64,000 nt of DNA from CAZVCG01 sp964626265 (GTDB lineage: Bacteria; Pseudomonadota; Alphaproteobacteria; UBA9219): positions 1 to 64,000 of the forward strand of contig CAZVCG010000004.1 of the NCBI GenBank assembly GCA_964626265.1, given 5' to 3'. Shown here piece by piece: positions 24,238 through 31,625 of this stretch. Position 1 is the first letter of the stretch, and every line of letters begins with the position of its first letter. The position numbers and the translations under genes were made by a program. A model generated the notes under the pieces. That model saw only the letters and a list, made by a program, of their open reading frames with translations, was not told the origin of the DNA and searched no databases.

Positions 24238-26316
24238 ATGCCCATCGCCGCCCCCGAGTCCTGGTCCAACGAAGCCGTTGACGCGTTTTCCGACGCTTTT
24301 TATGATGCCAAGCCATTGAAATTACAGCCTGTTGAAGAAAACACGCTTCCATCTTGGCTATGGTTAAAGCGACCTGCTGATAATCGCGTTGTTAACGAAT
24401 CAAGTATTTACCAAGTTATCGAACGCGTCGCCGCCTCGGCCGCTTATCTCGGCTGGAAAAAAGGCCTCTGGCAGGACGAATCCGAAGCCCGCGCCTTTTA
24501 CGACGACGTCAGCTATATGCTCACGCACCGCATGATCGCGCTTGAGCCAAAGGATATGAAATTGTTGGGCGTTGACTGGGCGTATGGAACGACAACCCAT
24601 TCACCATCACAAACAAAAACTTCGCATTTCTCTGCAACCCACACCATCACCAACACCGCAATAGACGCCATCATCAGCGGCACGGAACCTGAGCAGAGGA
24701 CCAATTGGCAGAGGTTTCTGCGCGGCTCCAAAGAGGCCAAGCCGCTAACATTGAAATTCGCGGATACGGCACAGGAATGGGGAACAGCGGGCGCTTCGGC
24801 GACGCAGGCCTCCGGTGATAATGCTCCCCGGCTTGCCATCGATCTGTTCAAATTCCTGCGCGAGGACGGCTCTCTGGCCCTCACGGTGCTTCAACATGCC
24901 GTACGGCTCTCCGTTCTACTTCTTGAATTGCATTATGAAGCTCTTTCGATCTCGAACGATCCCGAGCGCAAGCTAGCCATCGGTTATGTCAACCTCTCCC
25001 CGCTCCTTATGGCCATGGGCCATCCCTACGACAGCGCCATCGCCCGCTCTACGGCCGCCGCCTTAAGCGCTATCATCACCGCAGAAGCAGTCATTACGTC
25101 ATCGGAAATCGCCGCGACGTTCGGTCCTTGTCACGCCTTTGCCGACAACCGCGAAGCCGCGCTGCGCGCCCTGCGCAACCGCCACCGCGCCGTCTATGGT
25201 GAGCGCAACGACTATGAACACCTCTCCATCCTCCCCTCCCCCCTCGACGTTGACGACGGCGCCGACCTTGTTCTTCTTGCGGCAGCGCGACGTTCTTGGG
25301 ACGAAGCCATCGCCGAAGTCCAGAACCACGGACTGCGCCATTTGCAGCTGACCGCGCTCTTTAATGCGCAGGTTTTCATACCCTTGCTGGATTGTTCATC
25401 GCAGGGCATCGAGCCGGAACGCCACCTCGTTCGTCAGCAATCCTTGGGACCCGAAACGTTCCGGCGCGTGTTGAACCCGGCTGTGGCCAAAGCTTTGCGT
25501 ATCGCCAAACTCGATGTCGCCGATATCAAGGCCATTACCGATTATGCCGTCGGCTATCACACGCTTGTAGGAGCGCCAGCTATCAGCCATGACGCTTTGC
25601 GCGCCAAAGGTTTCGATGGCCCATCACTTGAACGTTTGGAATCCTATCTGCCGCATGTCAGCCATATCCGTCAGGCCTTTACGGTATGGATTTTGGGTGA
25701 CGCATTCTGTCGCGAGAGCCTGAATATCGACTCCCCCGATTTGCTCGACCCGCGCTTCGACCTTTTGAAGCACATAGGTTTCAGCGAAAAAGACATCGCC
25801 GTGGCCAACGCTTTCTGCTGCGGCAAAGGAACTGTGGCAGGCGCGCTTGAGTTACCCGAAAGACTAGCAAAAGCGTTGGATCTTTCTCTCCTTACGCCAG
25901 ACGCCATGATCCGCATGGCGGCGGCCGTGCAAAGCATGATTATGGGCGACGTTGGCTTGACGATTGCGCTGCCTGCGACGGCCTCCATGGACGATCGCGA
26001 AAACCTGTTCCTGTCGGCATGGATGCAGGGATTGAAAAGCGTTACGTTGACGTTCGAGCGCAAGTTCGCGTTGCAAGGACATGCACACGATCATGCGATG
26101 GACAAGCACGAACGCCGCGTTCAGCAGCGCAAACTTTTACAAAGGAAAATATTGCAGCCGCCCGTGCCGATTCCTTCGCACAAACGCGCATCGCTGCACA
26201 TGAAAGTTCCCGCCCACGCATCAAAGCCCCTCGCAAAACACAAAGAAAGAGCGCATACCCGAGCCGTGAGCCTCAAACGCAGCGCGGCGAAGGTGATGCA
26301 GACACGGGTGAAGTGA
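24238..26316 (+). CDS. Truncated class II ribonucleotide reductase-like protein (NrdJ paralogue without core)
   Basis: 692 residues. Residues 7-117 follow the N-terminus of alphaproteobacterial B12-dependent reductase NrdJ (AARAFYDELRYML-type helix seen as ARAFYDDVSYMLTHRM, ending WAYG). Residues 215-325 follow the second barrel half (AVRLSVLLLE, IGYVNLSPLLMAMGHPYDS, ANRDAMLR-type FADNREAALRALRNRHRAVYG) and 350-600 the region with LDCSSQGIEPERHLV, DYAVGYHTLVGAPAISHDALRAKGF and WILGDAFC. Between 118 and 215 the several-hundred-residue catalytic core (GTGSN loop, radical-cysteine finger loop, N-x-C-x-E) is missing, and the phosphate loop APTGTIG reads FNAQVFIP. The zinc/TSCPD C-terminus is replaced by a His/Lys-rich basic tail (about 610-692). 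It cannot be a reductase; a regulator or nucleic-acid binding role is inference. The full NrdJ is not in the window. Confidence 0.7.
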   Translation: MPIAAPESWSNEAVDAFSDAFYDAKPLKLQPVEENTLPSWLWLKRPADNRVVNESSIYQVIERVAASAAYLGWKKGLWQDESEARAFYDDVSYMLTHRMIALEPKDMKLLGVDWAYGTTTHSPSQTKTSHFSATHTITNTAIDAIISGTEPEQRTNWQRFLRGSKEAKPLTLKFADTAQEWGTAGASATQASGDNAPRLAIDLFKFLREDGSLALTVLQHAVRLSVLLLELHYEALSISNDPERKLAIGYVNLSPLLMAMGHPYDSAIARSTAAALSAIITAEAVITSSEIAATFGPCHAFADNREAALRALRNRHRAVYGERNDYEHLSILPSPLDVDDGADLVLLAAARRSWDEAIAEVQNHGLRHLQLTALFNAQVFIPLLDCSSQGIEPERHLVRQQSLGPETFRRVLNPAVAKALRIAKLDVADIKAITDYAVGYHTLVGAPAISHDALRAKGFDGPSLERLESYLPHVSHIRQAFTVWILGDAFCRESLNIDSPDLLDPRFDLLKHIGFSEKDIAVANAFCCGKGTVAGALELPERLAKALDLSLLTPDAMIRMAAAVQSMIMGDVGLTIALPATASMDDRENLFLSAWMQGLKSVTLTFERKFALQGHAHDHAMDKHERRVQQRKLLQRKILQPPVPIPSHKRASLHMKVPAHASKPLAKHKERAHTRAVSLKRSAAKVMQTRVK

Positions 26317-26347
26317 GATTCGAAACGCCGGATAGCCTTGCAAGGCA

Positions 26348-27013
26348 TCAAACCGAGTTCTCAAGCAGTTTCGAGCTGACGGCGGGAGATTTTACGTCCT
26401 CTCTCGACGGTCCTTTTTTGCATTTCGTTTGCGCGCCCCTGCGGCGGAAAAAGGCGCCGGAACGGCTATCGGGATAATTGTCTTCATGCTTTTGAGGAAA
26501 AGGTATTACGTTTGCGCCATGTCCGGACTTTAGCGAGTCATCAGGCTTATTCAAGGTTTCAGGATGACGAAAATCATGGATAATTTCCTTGAGGACGGCA
26601 TAGTTTTCCCGAAAAGAGATGCTTGCAGAACTATATGCCGCTTTGGCGCTTGCGGTAAGATTGCGGCCAGCCTGAATGAACGACCGGATCGTTTTTATGC
26701 GCCGATTAGTCAGGGCATCGGAGAAACCATGAACCATGCCGCCGATCTCTTCTATATTGTGCGGAAGACGGCCGATTTTCTCATGAACGCTTTTTTTAAG
26801 ATTGTGGACATGAAGCGGCAGATTTTGGGTAAATTCCACTGCCGCAAATGCCGGATCTTCCAGACCCTTCATAAAAAAATGCATAGCTACTAAACCCGCG
26901 AGGGGATTCTCCCCCCTTGCTGCGGCATAAATGCAACCGCAACCGAGGGCTGTGTAGGCTGCGTGCTTGAAAATTTTAACTATAAGCGGTGTGTTCTTCC
27001 GCTGCTTCTCCAT
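26348..27013 (-). CDS. Hypothetical membrane protein
   Basis: 221 residues from the ATG at MEKQRKNTPL, which has GAAGGGA upstream; a start 18 codons earlier is less likely. Not recognised. Residues about 14-50 hold one or two weak hydrophobic segments (HAAYTALGCGCIYAAA and LAGLVAMHFFMKGL). The rest is amphipathic helix (about 60-150: QNLPLHVHNLKKSVHEKIGR, RSFIQAGRNLTASAKAAY) and then a polar, basic, disordered tail. The helical part faintly recalls the protein at 36.4 kb (both have A-G-x-x-x-x-x-x-x-K-A-x-Y near a charged helix), too weak to call paralogy. It converges on the NrdJ-like gene across 31 bases that contain the palindrome GCCTTGCAAGGC. Confidence 0.55.
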   Translation of the reverse strand: MEKQRKNTPLIVKIFKHAAYTALGCGCIYAAARGENPLAGLVAMHFFMKGLEDPAFAAVEFTQNLPLHVHNLKKSVHEKIGRLPHNIEEIGGMVHGFSDALTNRRIKTIRSFIQAGRNLTASAKAAYSSASISFRENYAVLKEIIHDFRHPETLNKPDDSLKSGHGANVIPFPQKHEDNYPDSRSGAFFRRRGAQTKCKKGPSREDVKSPAVSSKLLENSV

Positions 27014-27232
27014 GGCCCTTCCCTTCAATTTCAATAAGTTACTAAAAAAAAGAACTAACTCTTGCATTCAGGACATACCCTAAATCACAAAAGCGGCAAA
27101 AAAATGGTTCCATCTATGGTTTTTTCATGAATCTATTAATTAAATCATAAGATTAATTTCAGTCTTTCCCAAAAAGCATTTTTTGAACGGGTATACCTGA
27201 AAGTAACAATGGGTGTGTTCGTAAAAACACAA

Positions 27233-27400
27233 TTAATCGAGCTTACTTGACTTATATGGAAACGTTAAGTCGTTCGGGTCGAAAAACGCGCGGTAACGTT
27301 TATAGGCCTCTACCAATTCCGGCATGTAATTAACGAGTGGCCTCAACCGGCAGAGTCCGATCAGGTACAATGGCGGGTTGTAACCGCCATGGTTAAACAT
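27233..27400 (-). CDS. Short BrnA-like antitoxin, C-terminus missing
   Basis: 55 residues from an ATG that overlaps the BrnT-like gene by 8 bases. RLRPLVNYMPELVEAYKRYR matches the BrnA/COG3514 linker (R-x-R-P-x-x-x-x-P-E-x-V-x-A-x-R-R). The ribbon-helix-helix DNA-binding end that normally follows is absent; the frame instead ends in FFDPNDLTFPYKSSKLD, and I find no such domain in other frames up to 27,100. So it is either a truncated antitoxin or a divergent one. Whether it still neutralises the toxin is open. Confidence 0.45.
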   Translation of the reverse strand: MFNHGGYNPPLYLIGLCRLRPLVNYMPELVEAYKRYRAFFDPNDLTFPYKSSKLD

Positions 27401-27701
27401 GCTTTGTTTGCTGTATTTCTTGTAAGATATGTTGCGTAAGATCATATAAATAATCTTCTCCCTTCATTAGCCGTCTAAGGCCAAATACGATGACGGTCTC
27501 GCCTTCGAGTTGAAAGACAAGCTGGTACAAACGCCCACGAATTTTGCCTACGGCCCTATAATATTGGCTGCCTCCATGCATATACGCCTTTGTGCACAGT
27601 GAGGCATTCGTCCAGTCGAACTCCCACGCCATATTGAAATTCAATCCCGTTTCGGCAATGTTTTTGGCATTTATTTTTGGATCGTAATCGATGTGAAACA
27701 C
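27393..27701 (-). CDS. BrnT-family toxin-like protein
   Basis: 102 residues from a GTG with a good AAGGGGA seven bases before it. The family pattern is clear: FHIDYDPKINAKNIAETGLNF (usual F-x-Y-D-x-x-K-x-x-x-N-x-x-K-H-G-x-x-F), then YYRAVGKIRGRLYQLVFQ and VIVFGLRRLMKGE (usual R-x-A-x-x-x-E). BrnT toxins are RNases of type II toxin-antitoxin modules. The normal antitoxin BrnA follows only in shortened form. The C-terminal extension (YLYDLTQHILQEIQQTKHV) is longer than in typical BrnT. Likely an acquired module between an unknown membrane protein and glycyl-tRNA synthetase. Confidence 0.7.
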   Translation of the reverse strand: MFHIDYDPKINAKNIAETGLNFNMAWEFDWTNASLCTKAYMHGGSQYYRAVGKIRGRLYQLVFQLEGETVIVFGLRRLMKGEDYLYDLTQHILQEIQQTKHV

Positions 27702-27822
27702 ATTTCCCCTTATGCATTGCCGGTTACGTTGCGCTTACAATATTAGGAATATAATTCTATCTTGCGGAAAAGTCACGCGTTTTGTTTGGTTAATGGGGGA
27801 TTTTCAAAAATGCCTTCAATAT

Positions 27823-27955
27823 GTCATCCCGACTAAAGTCGGGATCCAGTAGATATGGACAATATATTTCACTGTAATTGACACGTTGAACCGCCCAGAC
27901 AAGGGCCAGTAATTAATGGATGCTCCCTCTGGACCCCGACTTTCGTCGGGATGAC
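27823..27955. repeat. Palindromic repeat element (copy 2, intergenic)
   Basis: 133-bp element with near-perfect 26-bp inverted ends (27,823-27,848 and 27,930-27,955), each of which contains a smaller hairpin (CCCGACTAAAGTCGGG and CCCGACTTTCGTCGGG). The interior shares AATTGAC and CCGCC with the copy inside yejF (for example AATTGAC followed by CCGCC and GGGCCA), so both belong to one family. It lies 25 bases after the stop of the glycyl-tRNA synthetase gene and could serve as its terminator. Confidence 0.75.
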
Positions 27956-27979
27956 GCCAATGGCAGCGCCTCCCTAGAC

Positions 27980-29617
27980 TTACTCGGCCAGTTTCTTCGC
28001 GACGTAGGCGCGGACTTTGTCAAGCGTGACGCGTTCCTGCTGCGCCGTGTCGCGGTCGCGGATCGTGACGGCCTGATCCTTGAGCGTGTCGCCGTCGATG
28101 GTGACGCAATACGGCGTGCCGCATTCGTCCATACGGGCGTAGCGCTTGCCGATGGATTGCTTGGCGTCGTACTGGCACATGTAATCCTTGCGCAAGTCCA
28201 TATAAAGCTTTTCGGCGACTTCGGGCATCCCGTCCTTGTTGACGAGCGGGAAGATGCCCATCTTGACCGGCGCGAGGGACGGCTTGATCTTGAGCCATTC
28301 CGGCGACGGACGGCTTTCGTCGTATTGATAAGCTTCGCACAGCAAGACCAGCACGCCGCGCGTCAGGCCGCTCGACGGCTCGACGACATGCGGCACATAG
28401 CGGCGGTTCGCTTCCTGATCGAAGTAGTCCAGCTTTTGCTTGCTGAACGTCTGGTGCTGCGTAAGGTCGTAATCGGTGCGATACGCCACGCCTTCCAGTT
28501 CGCCGAAGCCCGGCGACGTGAACGGGTATTTGTATTCGATGTCGGATGTGCCTTTGGAATAATGCGCGAGGTCTTGCGGCGCAATAATATGGCGGAACAG
28601 GTTTTCCGCCTTGACGCCGCAGCTTTCCCACCATTTCATGCGCAAGGCCACCCAGAACTCGTACCATGACAGGCCGTCTTCGGGCGCGCAGAAGAACTCG
28701 ATCTCCATCTGCTCGAACTCGCGCACGCGGAAGATGAAGTTGCGCGGCGTGACTTCGTTGCGGAACGCCTTGCCGATTTGCGCGACGCCGAACGGGATCT
28801 TCACGCGGCAGGTATCGACGATATTCTTGTATTGCAGAAAGATGCCCTGCGCCGTTTCGGGCCGGAGATAGACTTTGCTGGCCTCGTCCTGAAGAACGCC
28901 CACGTGCGATTCAAACATCAGGTTGAACATGCGCGGCTCTGTCAAATCGCCGCCGCATTCGGGACAAGGCATGATAAGGCCCGTTTGCGCTTTTTGTTCC
29001 GTGGCCAGATAACGTAGCAACTCAATTAAAGGCAGCGGCGACGGCGTATCCTTCTTATCCTCAACCAGCCATGACAGCGTGACCTGGGGATTTCTGACTA
29101 GCGCAAGACCGGGAGCCAGTTTTTTGCCTTTCTTCTGCGCCCATTGCAGGGCGGCTCCGGAGTCAAAAACGACTATGCTTCTCAATAAGGCGCCAAGCTC
29201 CAGAGAGTCCACGGCAGCAACCTTCATGGCATCCGCAAACGATTTGACCCACTCGGCTTCATGAAGCATGTCCTCGACATGATCGGCGCGGAAAAGCTTT
29301 TTGCACTTGCGGCATGTTTGCATCGGATCGGCAAAACCGCCGACGTGGCCCGAGGCGTGCCACGTGGTCGGGTGCTGGATGATCGTGCTGTCGAGGCCGA
29401 GGATCGACATCGGCTTGCCGTCAGGGCCAAGCGGCGGACATTCCACCGTTTCGCGCCACCACTTGTCGCGCAGGTGGTTCTTGAGCTGCGTGCCGAGCGG
29501 GCCGAAATCCCAGAAACCGTTCAAACCGCCGTAAATCTCCGAGGCGGGATAAATAAACCCGCGGCGTTTGCACAAGGAGACAATGCGGTTCATGAGAGGC
29601 GTTTCGGGGGCGGCCAT
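27980..29617 (-). CDS. glyQS: Glycyl-tRNA synthetase, single-chain type
   Basis: Class II synthetase charging tRNA-Gly, of the homodimeric alpha2 type (one chain) rather than the alpha2-beta2 GlyQ/GlyS type common in proteobacteria. The ATG at MAAPETPLMN has AAAGGAC upstream; 545 residues. Motifs: NGFWDFGPLG, FNLMFESHVG, YLRPETAQGIFLQYKN, GVAQIGKAFRNEV (motif 2), REFEQMEIEFFC, EPSSGLTRGVLVLL (motif 3) and an anticodon-binding domain from about 450. An unusual insertion of about 95 residues (about 117-213, EWVKSFADAMK to EQKAQTG) splits the two zinc-like cysteine pairs (C102/C105 and C218/C221) and looks different in composition from its flanks. Likely acquired or ancestral replacement. Confidence 0.9.
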   Translation of the reverse strand: MAAPETPLMNRIVSLCKRRGFIYPASEIYGGLNGFWDFGPLGTQLKNHLRDKWWRETVECPPLGPDGKPMSILGLDSTIIQHPTTWHASGHVGGFADPMQTCRKCKKLFRADHVEDMLHEAEWVKSFADAMKVAAVDSLELGALLRSIVVFDSGAALQWAQKKGKKLAPGLALVRNPQVTLSWLVEDKKDTPSPLPLIELLRYLATEQKAQTGLIMPCPECGGDLTEPRMFNLMFESHVGVLQDEASKVYLRPETAQGIFLQYKNIVDTCRVKIPFGVAQIGKAFRNEVTPRNFIFRVREFEQMEIEFFCAPEDGLSWYEFWVALRMKWWESCGVKAENLFRHIIAPQDLAHYSKGTSDIEYKYPFTSPGFGELEGVAYRTDYDLTQHQTFSKQKLDYFDQEANRRYVPHVVEPSSGLTRGVLVLLCEAYQYDESRPSPEWLKIKPSLAPVKMGIFPLVNKDGMPEVAEKLYMDLRKDYMCQYDAKQSIGKRYARMDECGTPYCVTIDGDTLKDQAVTIRDRDTAQQERVTLDKVRAYVAKKLAE

Positions 29618-29714
29618 ATGATGTCCTTTACATAAGTGCGTGTTAGAAACGCCCAGCTTATCAAGACTTTGGGCCCAAGCCAATGGGGGTTTTAGCGTTG
29701 AAAAAGCCTTAAAA

Positions 29715-30539
29715 TCAAGCAAGGCGGGCGTCGGCTTCCTTGATTTGCTTTTGCAGGGCGCGCCACGCGATGCTGCTCACGATGCCGTGCCAGAAATAAT
29801 GGCCGATGAAGCCGCAGGCTTTCAGGATCATGGCGACGATGCGGTCCATGTCCTGCCGCGTGTAAGGCGTGAACGCGCGCGTGAGATAAGCGTCGGCGCA
29901 GGCCTGGCGTTTATAGGGATAGCCGTCCGGCGCATTGGAGGCGTGATAGGCGAACGCCAGCTCATCGTCGCCGGACTCCTTAATGCGTTCGATAGCGACC
30001 CGGAAACGTTTCAGGCGGCTCATTTTCTCATGTTTTACGTAGCCCGTGAGGTGGCTGTAGAACATAGCATAGTGCTTGAACTCGTCGCCCGCGATGTTAT
30101 GGCAGATCGCTTTCAGGAGCGGCTCGTCCGTCGCGCGGCCAAGCGCAGTGTAATAGGAACTTGTTCCGACCTCGACAACGCAGCGGGAAACTAACTCGCC
30201 TGCGCGTGAACCGCGCGAGGATTGGCTGGCCGCAACGTCGATTTTGTGCCCGTCCTTGTATCGCGCGAAAGCCTTGCCGAATTTGAACGACGGATCGGCG
30301 ATCTGCGCGTAGCGGCCCAGCGTTTCGCCGTGCTGGCGTTCTTCCGCCGCCCAGTAGCTGACGGCGCGCTGAAAGATGGGGTCGTCGGCGAAAACGTGAT
30401 TAAGGTATTGCTCATAGTCGTCCGCGCCGTATTCGACCATGGCGGCGGCTTTGACGATCATCAAATGGTCGGAATTGAGTCTTTTGGGATCAAAAGAGTC
30501 CCATGGCAGGTCGTCGATGGTCCAGCGTTCTTTCTTCAT
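29715..30539 (-). CDS. Ferritin-like diiron protein
   Basis: 274 residues, four-helix ferritin-like fold. Diiron ligands are recognisable as two E-x-x-H motifs, AAEERQHGETLGRY (about residues 66-78) and NIAGDEFKHYAMFY (about 150-162), with single glutamates before them (MVEYGADDYE about 35-44, VVEVGTSSYY about 120-130). This matches the acyl-ACP desaturase/ferritin-like superfamily; many relatives are uncharacterised. No signal peptide. The last 50 residues add a helix (YFWHGIVSSIAWRALQKQIKE). It sits 97 bases upstream of glycyl-tRNA synthetase on the same strand. Substrate unknown. Confidence 0.7.
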   Translation of the reverse strand: MKKERWTIDDLPWDSFDPKRLNSDHLMIVKAAAMVEYGADDYEQYLNHVFADDPIFQRAVSYWAAEERQHGETLGRYAQIADPSFKFGKAFARYKDGHKIDVAASQSSRGSRAGELVSRCVVEVGTSSYYTALGRATDEPLLKAICHNIAGDEFKHYAMFYSHLTGYVKHEKMSRLKRFRVAIERIKESGDDELAFAYHASNAPDGYPYKRQACADAYLTRAFTPYTRQDMDRIVAMILKACGFIGHYFWHGIVSSIAWRALQKQIKEADARLA

Positions 30540-30755
30540 GGCAGTGCACCGTGAATAAGCGGACAGCCCAGTCTTGTCGAGATCAAATCAATGGTTATAG
30601 CGACCTTTGCTTGCCGCCCTTGATGTCATCTTCCATAAAATACTGATATTTTTGCGGTTTGCTAATGCAGTTAACCATACCCGTTCATGAAATCTTTAGA
30701 AAAGTCTTTGCATATTATCGTTGTATGCTAGCAAGTTCATTGTGGAATCGAAATT

Positions 30756-31622
30756 ATGAACGATAAGCCTCCTATCATTATCCTCGGCGGACGTAGCCTC
30801 GTCGCGCCTTATCTTATCAAACGGCTTGCTAATGAAAATTTGCGCGCCGATGTCATTTCACGCGGTAAAGTGGATTTGCCGGAAGGTTTCCGATCCATCT
30901 CTCTCGAATTGGGCCAGACCGTAGACTGGCACGCGCCGGAAAAAGCGATTGTAATTAGCTTGCTTCCCCTCGGCGTTCTGACGACCAATCTCGCGAGGTT
31001 TTCCAAGGCCCAGGCAATCGTCGCGCTCGGCTCCACAAGCCGTTTCAGCAAATGCGCTAGCGGCGATCCCTTTGAACGCGCCATCGCCGAAAATCTGGAA
31101 ATGGCCGAAAACATTCTCAAACCTTGGTGCGTGAAGAACAAGATCGTTTACACGCTCTTGCGCCCAACGCTGATTTATGACGGCATGAACGACCAAAACA
31201 TCGCCCGCATCGCGCGTATAATCATGAAGTCGGGATTTTTCCCCGTGGCTGCGCCCGCCAAAGGACTGCGCCAGCCTATTCATGCCGACGACGTGGCCAA
31301 GGCCATCATGAATGCGCTCGGCAACGCAAGCGTTTATAACAAATGCCTGAATATCGCCGGCGGACAGGTTCTGCCCTACCGGACGATGGTTGAAACAGTA
31401 TTTCAGTCGATGGGCAAAAAACCGCGTATCGTGGCTTTGCCTACGCCCGTCCTGCAACGGCTGTTTCAGATGGCCACAAAACTTGGCCTGTTAAATGAAT
31501 CCGGCTTTGGCTTCGAAGTCTTCAAGCGCATGAACGACGATCTGGTCTTCGATAACGACGAAGGCATGAAGCTTCTGAACTACGCGCCGCGCGAGTTCGA
31601 GCCGAAAGTGAAGGTTTCGTAA
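30756..31622 (+). CDS. NAD(P)-binding epimerase/dehydratase-like protein
   Basis: 288 residues with a Rossmann fold of the extended/atypical SDR type: IIILGGRSLVAPYLIKRL (glycine-rich nucleotide loop, G-G-x-x-x-x-x), VALGSTSRFSK, LLRPTLIYDGMND (catalytic-area tyrosine replaced or displaced), and LRQPIHADDVAKAI typical of NAD-dependent epimerases. The lysine of Y-x-x-x-K is not evident, so it may bind cofactor without classic chemistry, like NDUFA9-type proteins. ATG start. Divergent from the ferritin-like gene, and its 3' end is 3 bases from the convergent dnaA. Confidence 0.75.
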   Translation: MNDKPPIIILGGRSLVAPYLIKRLANENLRADVISRGKVDLPEGFRSISLELGQTVDWHAPEKAIVISLLPLGVLTTNLARFSKAQAIVALGSTSRFSKCASGDPFERAIAENLEMAENILKPWCVKNKIVYTLLRPTLIYDGMNDQNIARIARIIMKSGFFPVAAPAKGLRQPIHADDVAKAIMNALGNASVYNKCLNIAGGQVLPYRTMVETVFQSMGKKPRIVALPTPVLQRLFQMATKLGLLNESGFGFEVFKRMNDDLVFDNDEGMKLLNYAPREFEPKVKVS

Positions 31623-31625
31623 CGC

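Noticed and set aside
28020..28667. 215-codon frame antiparallel-shifted in the glycyl-tRNA synthetase gene
   Set aside because: It lies wholly within a strongly conserved enzyme gene on another frame; its Arg/Ala-rich composition is typical of a shadow frame.
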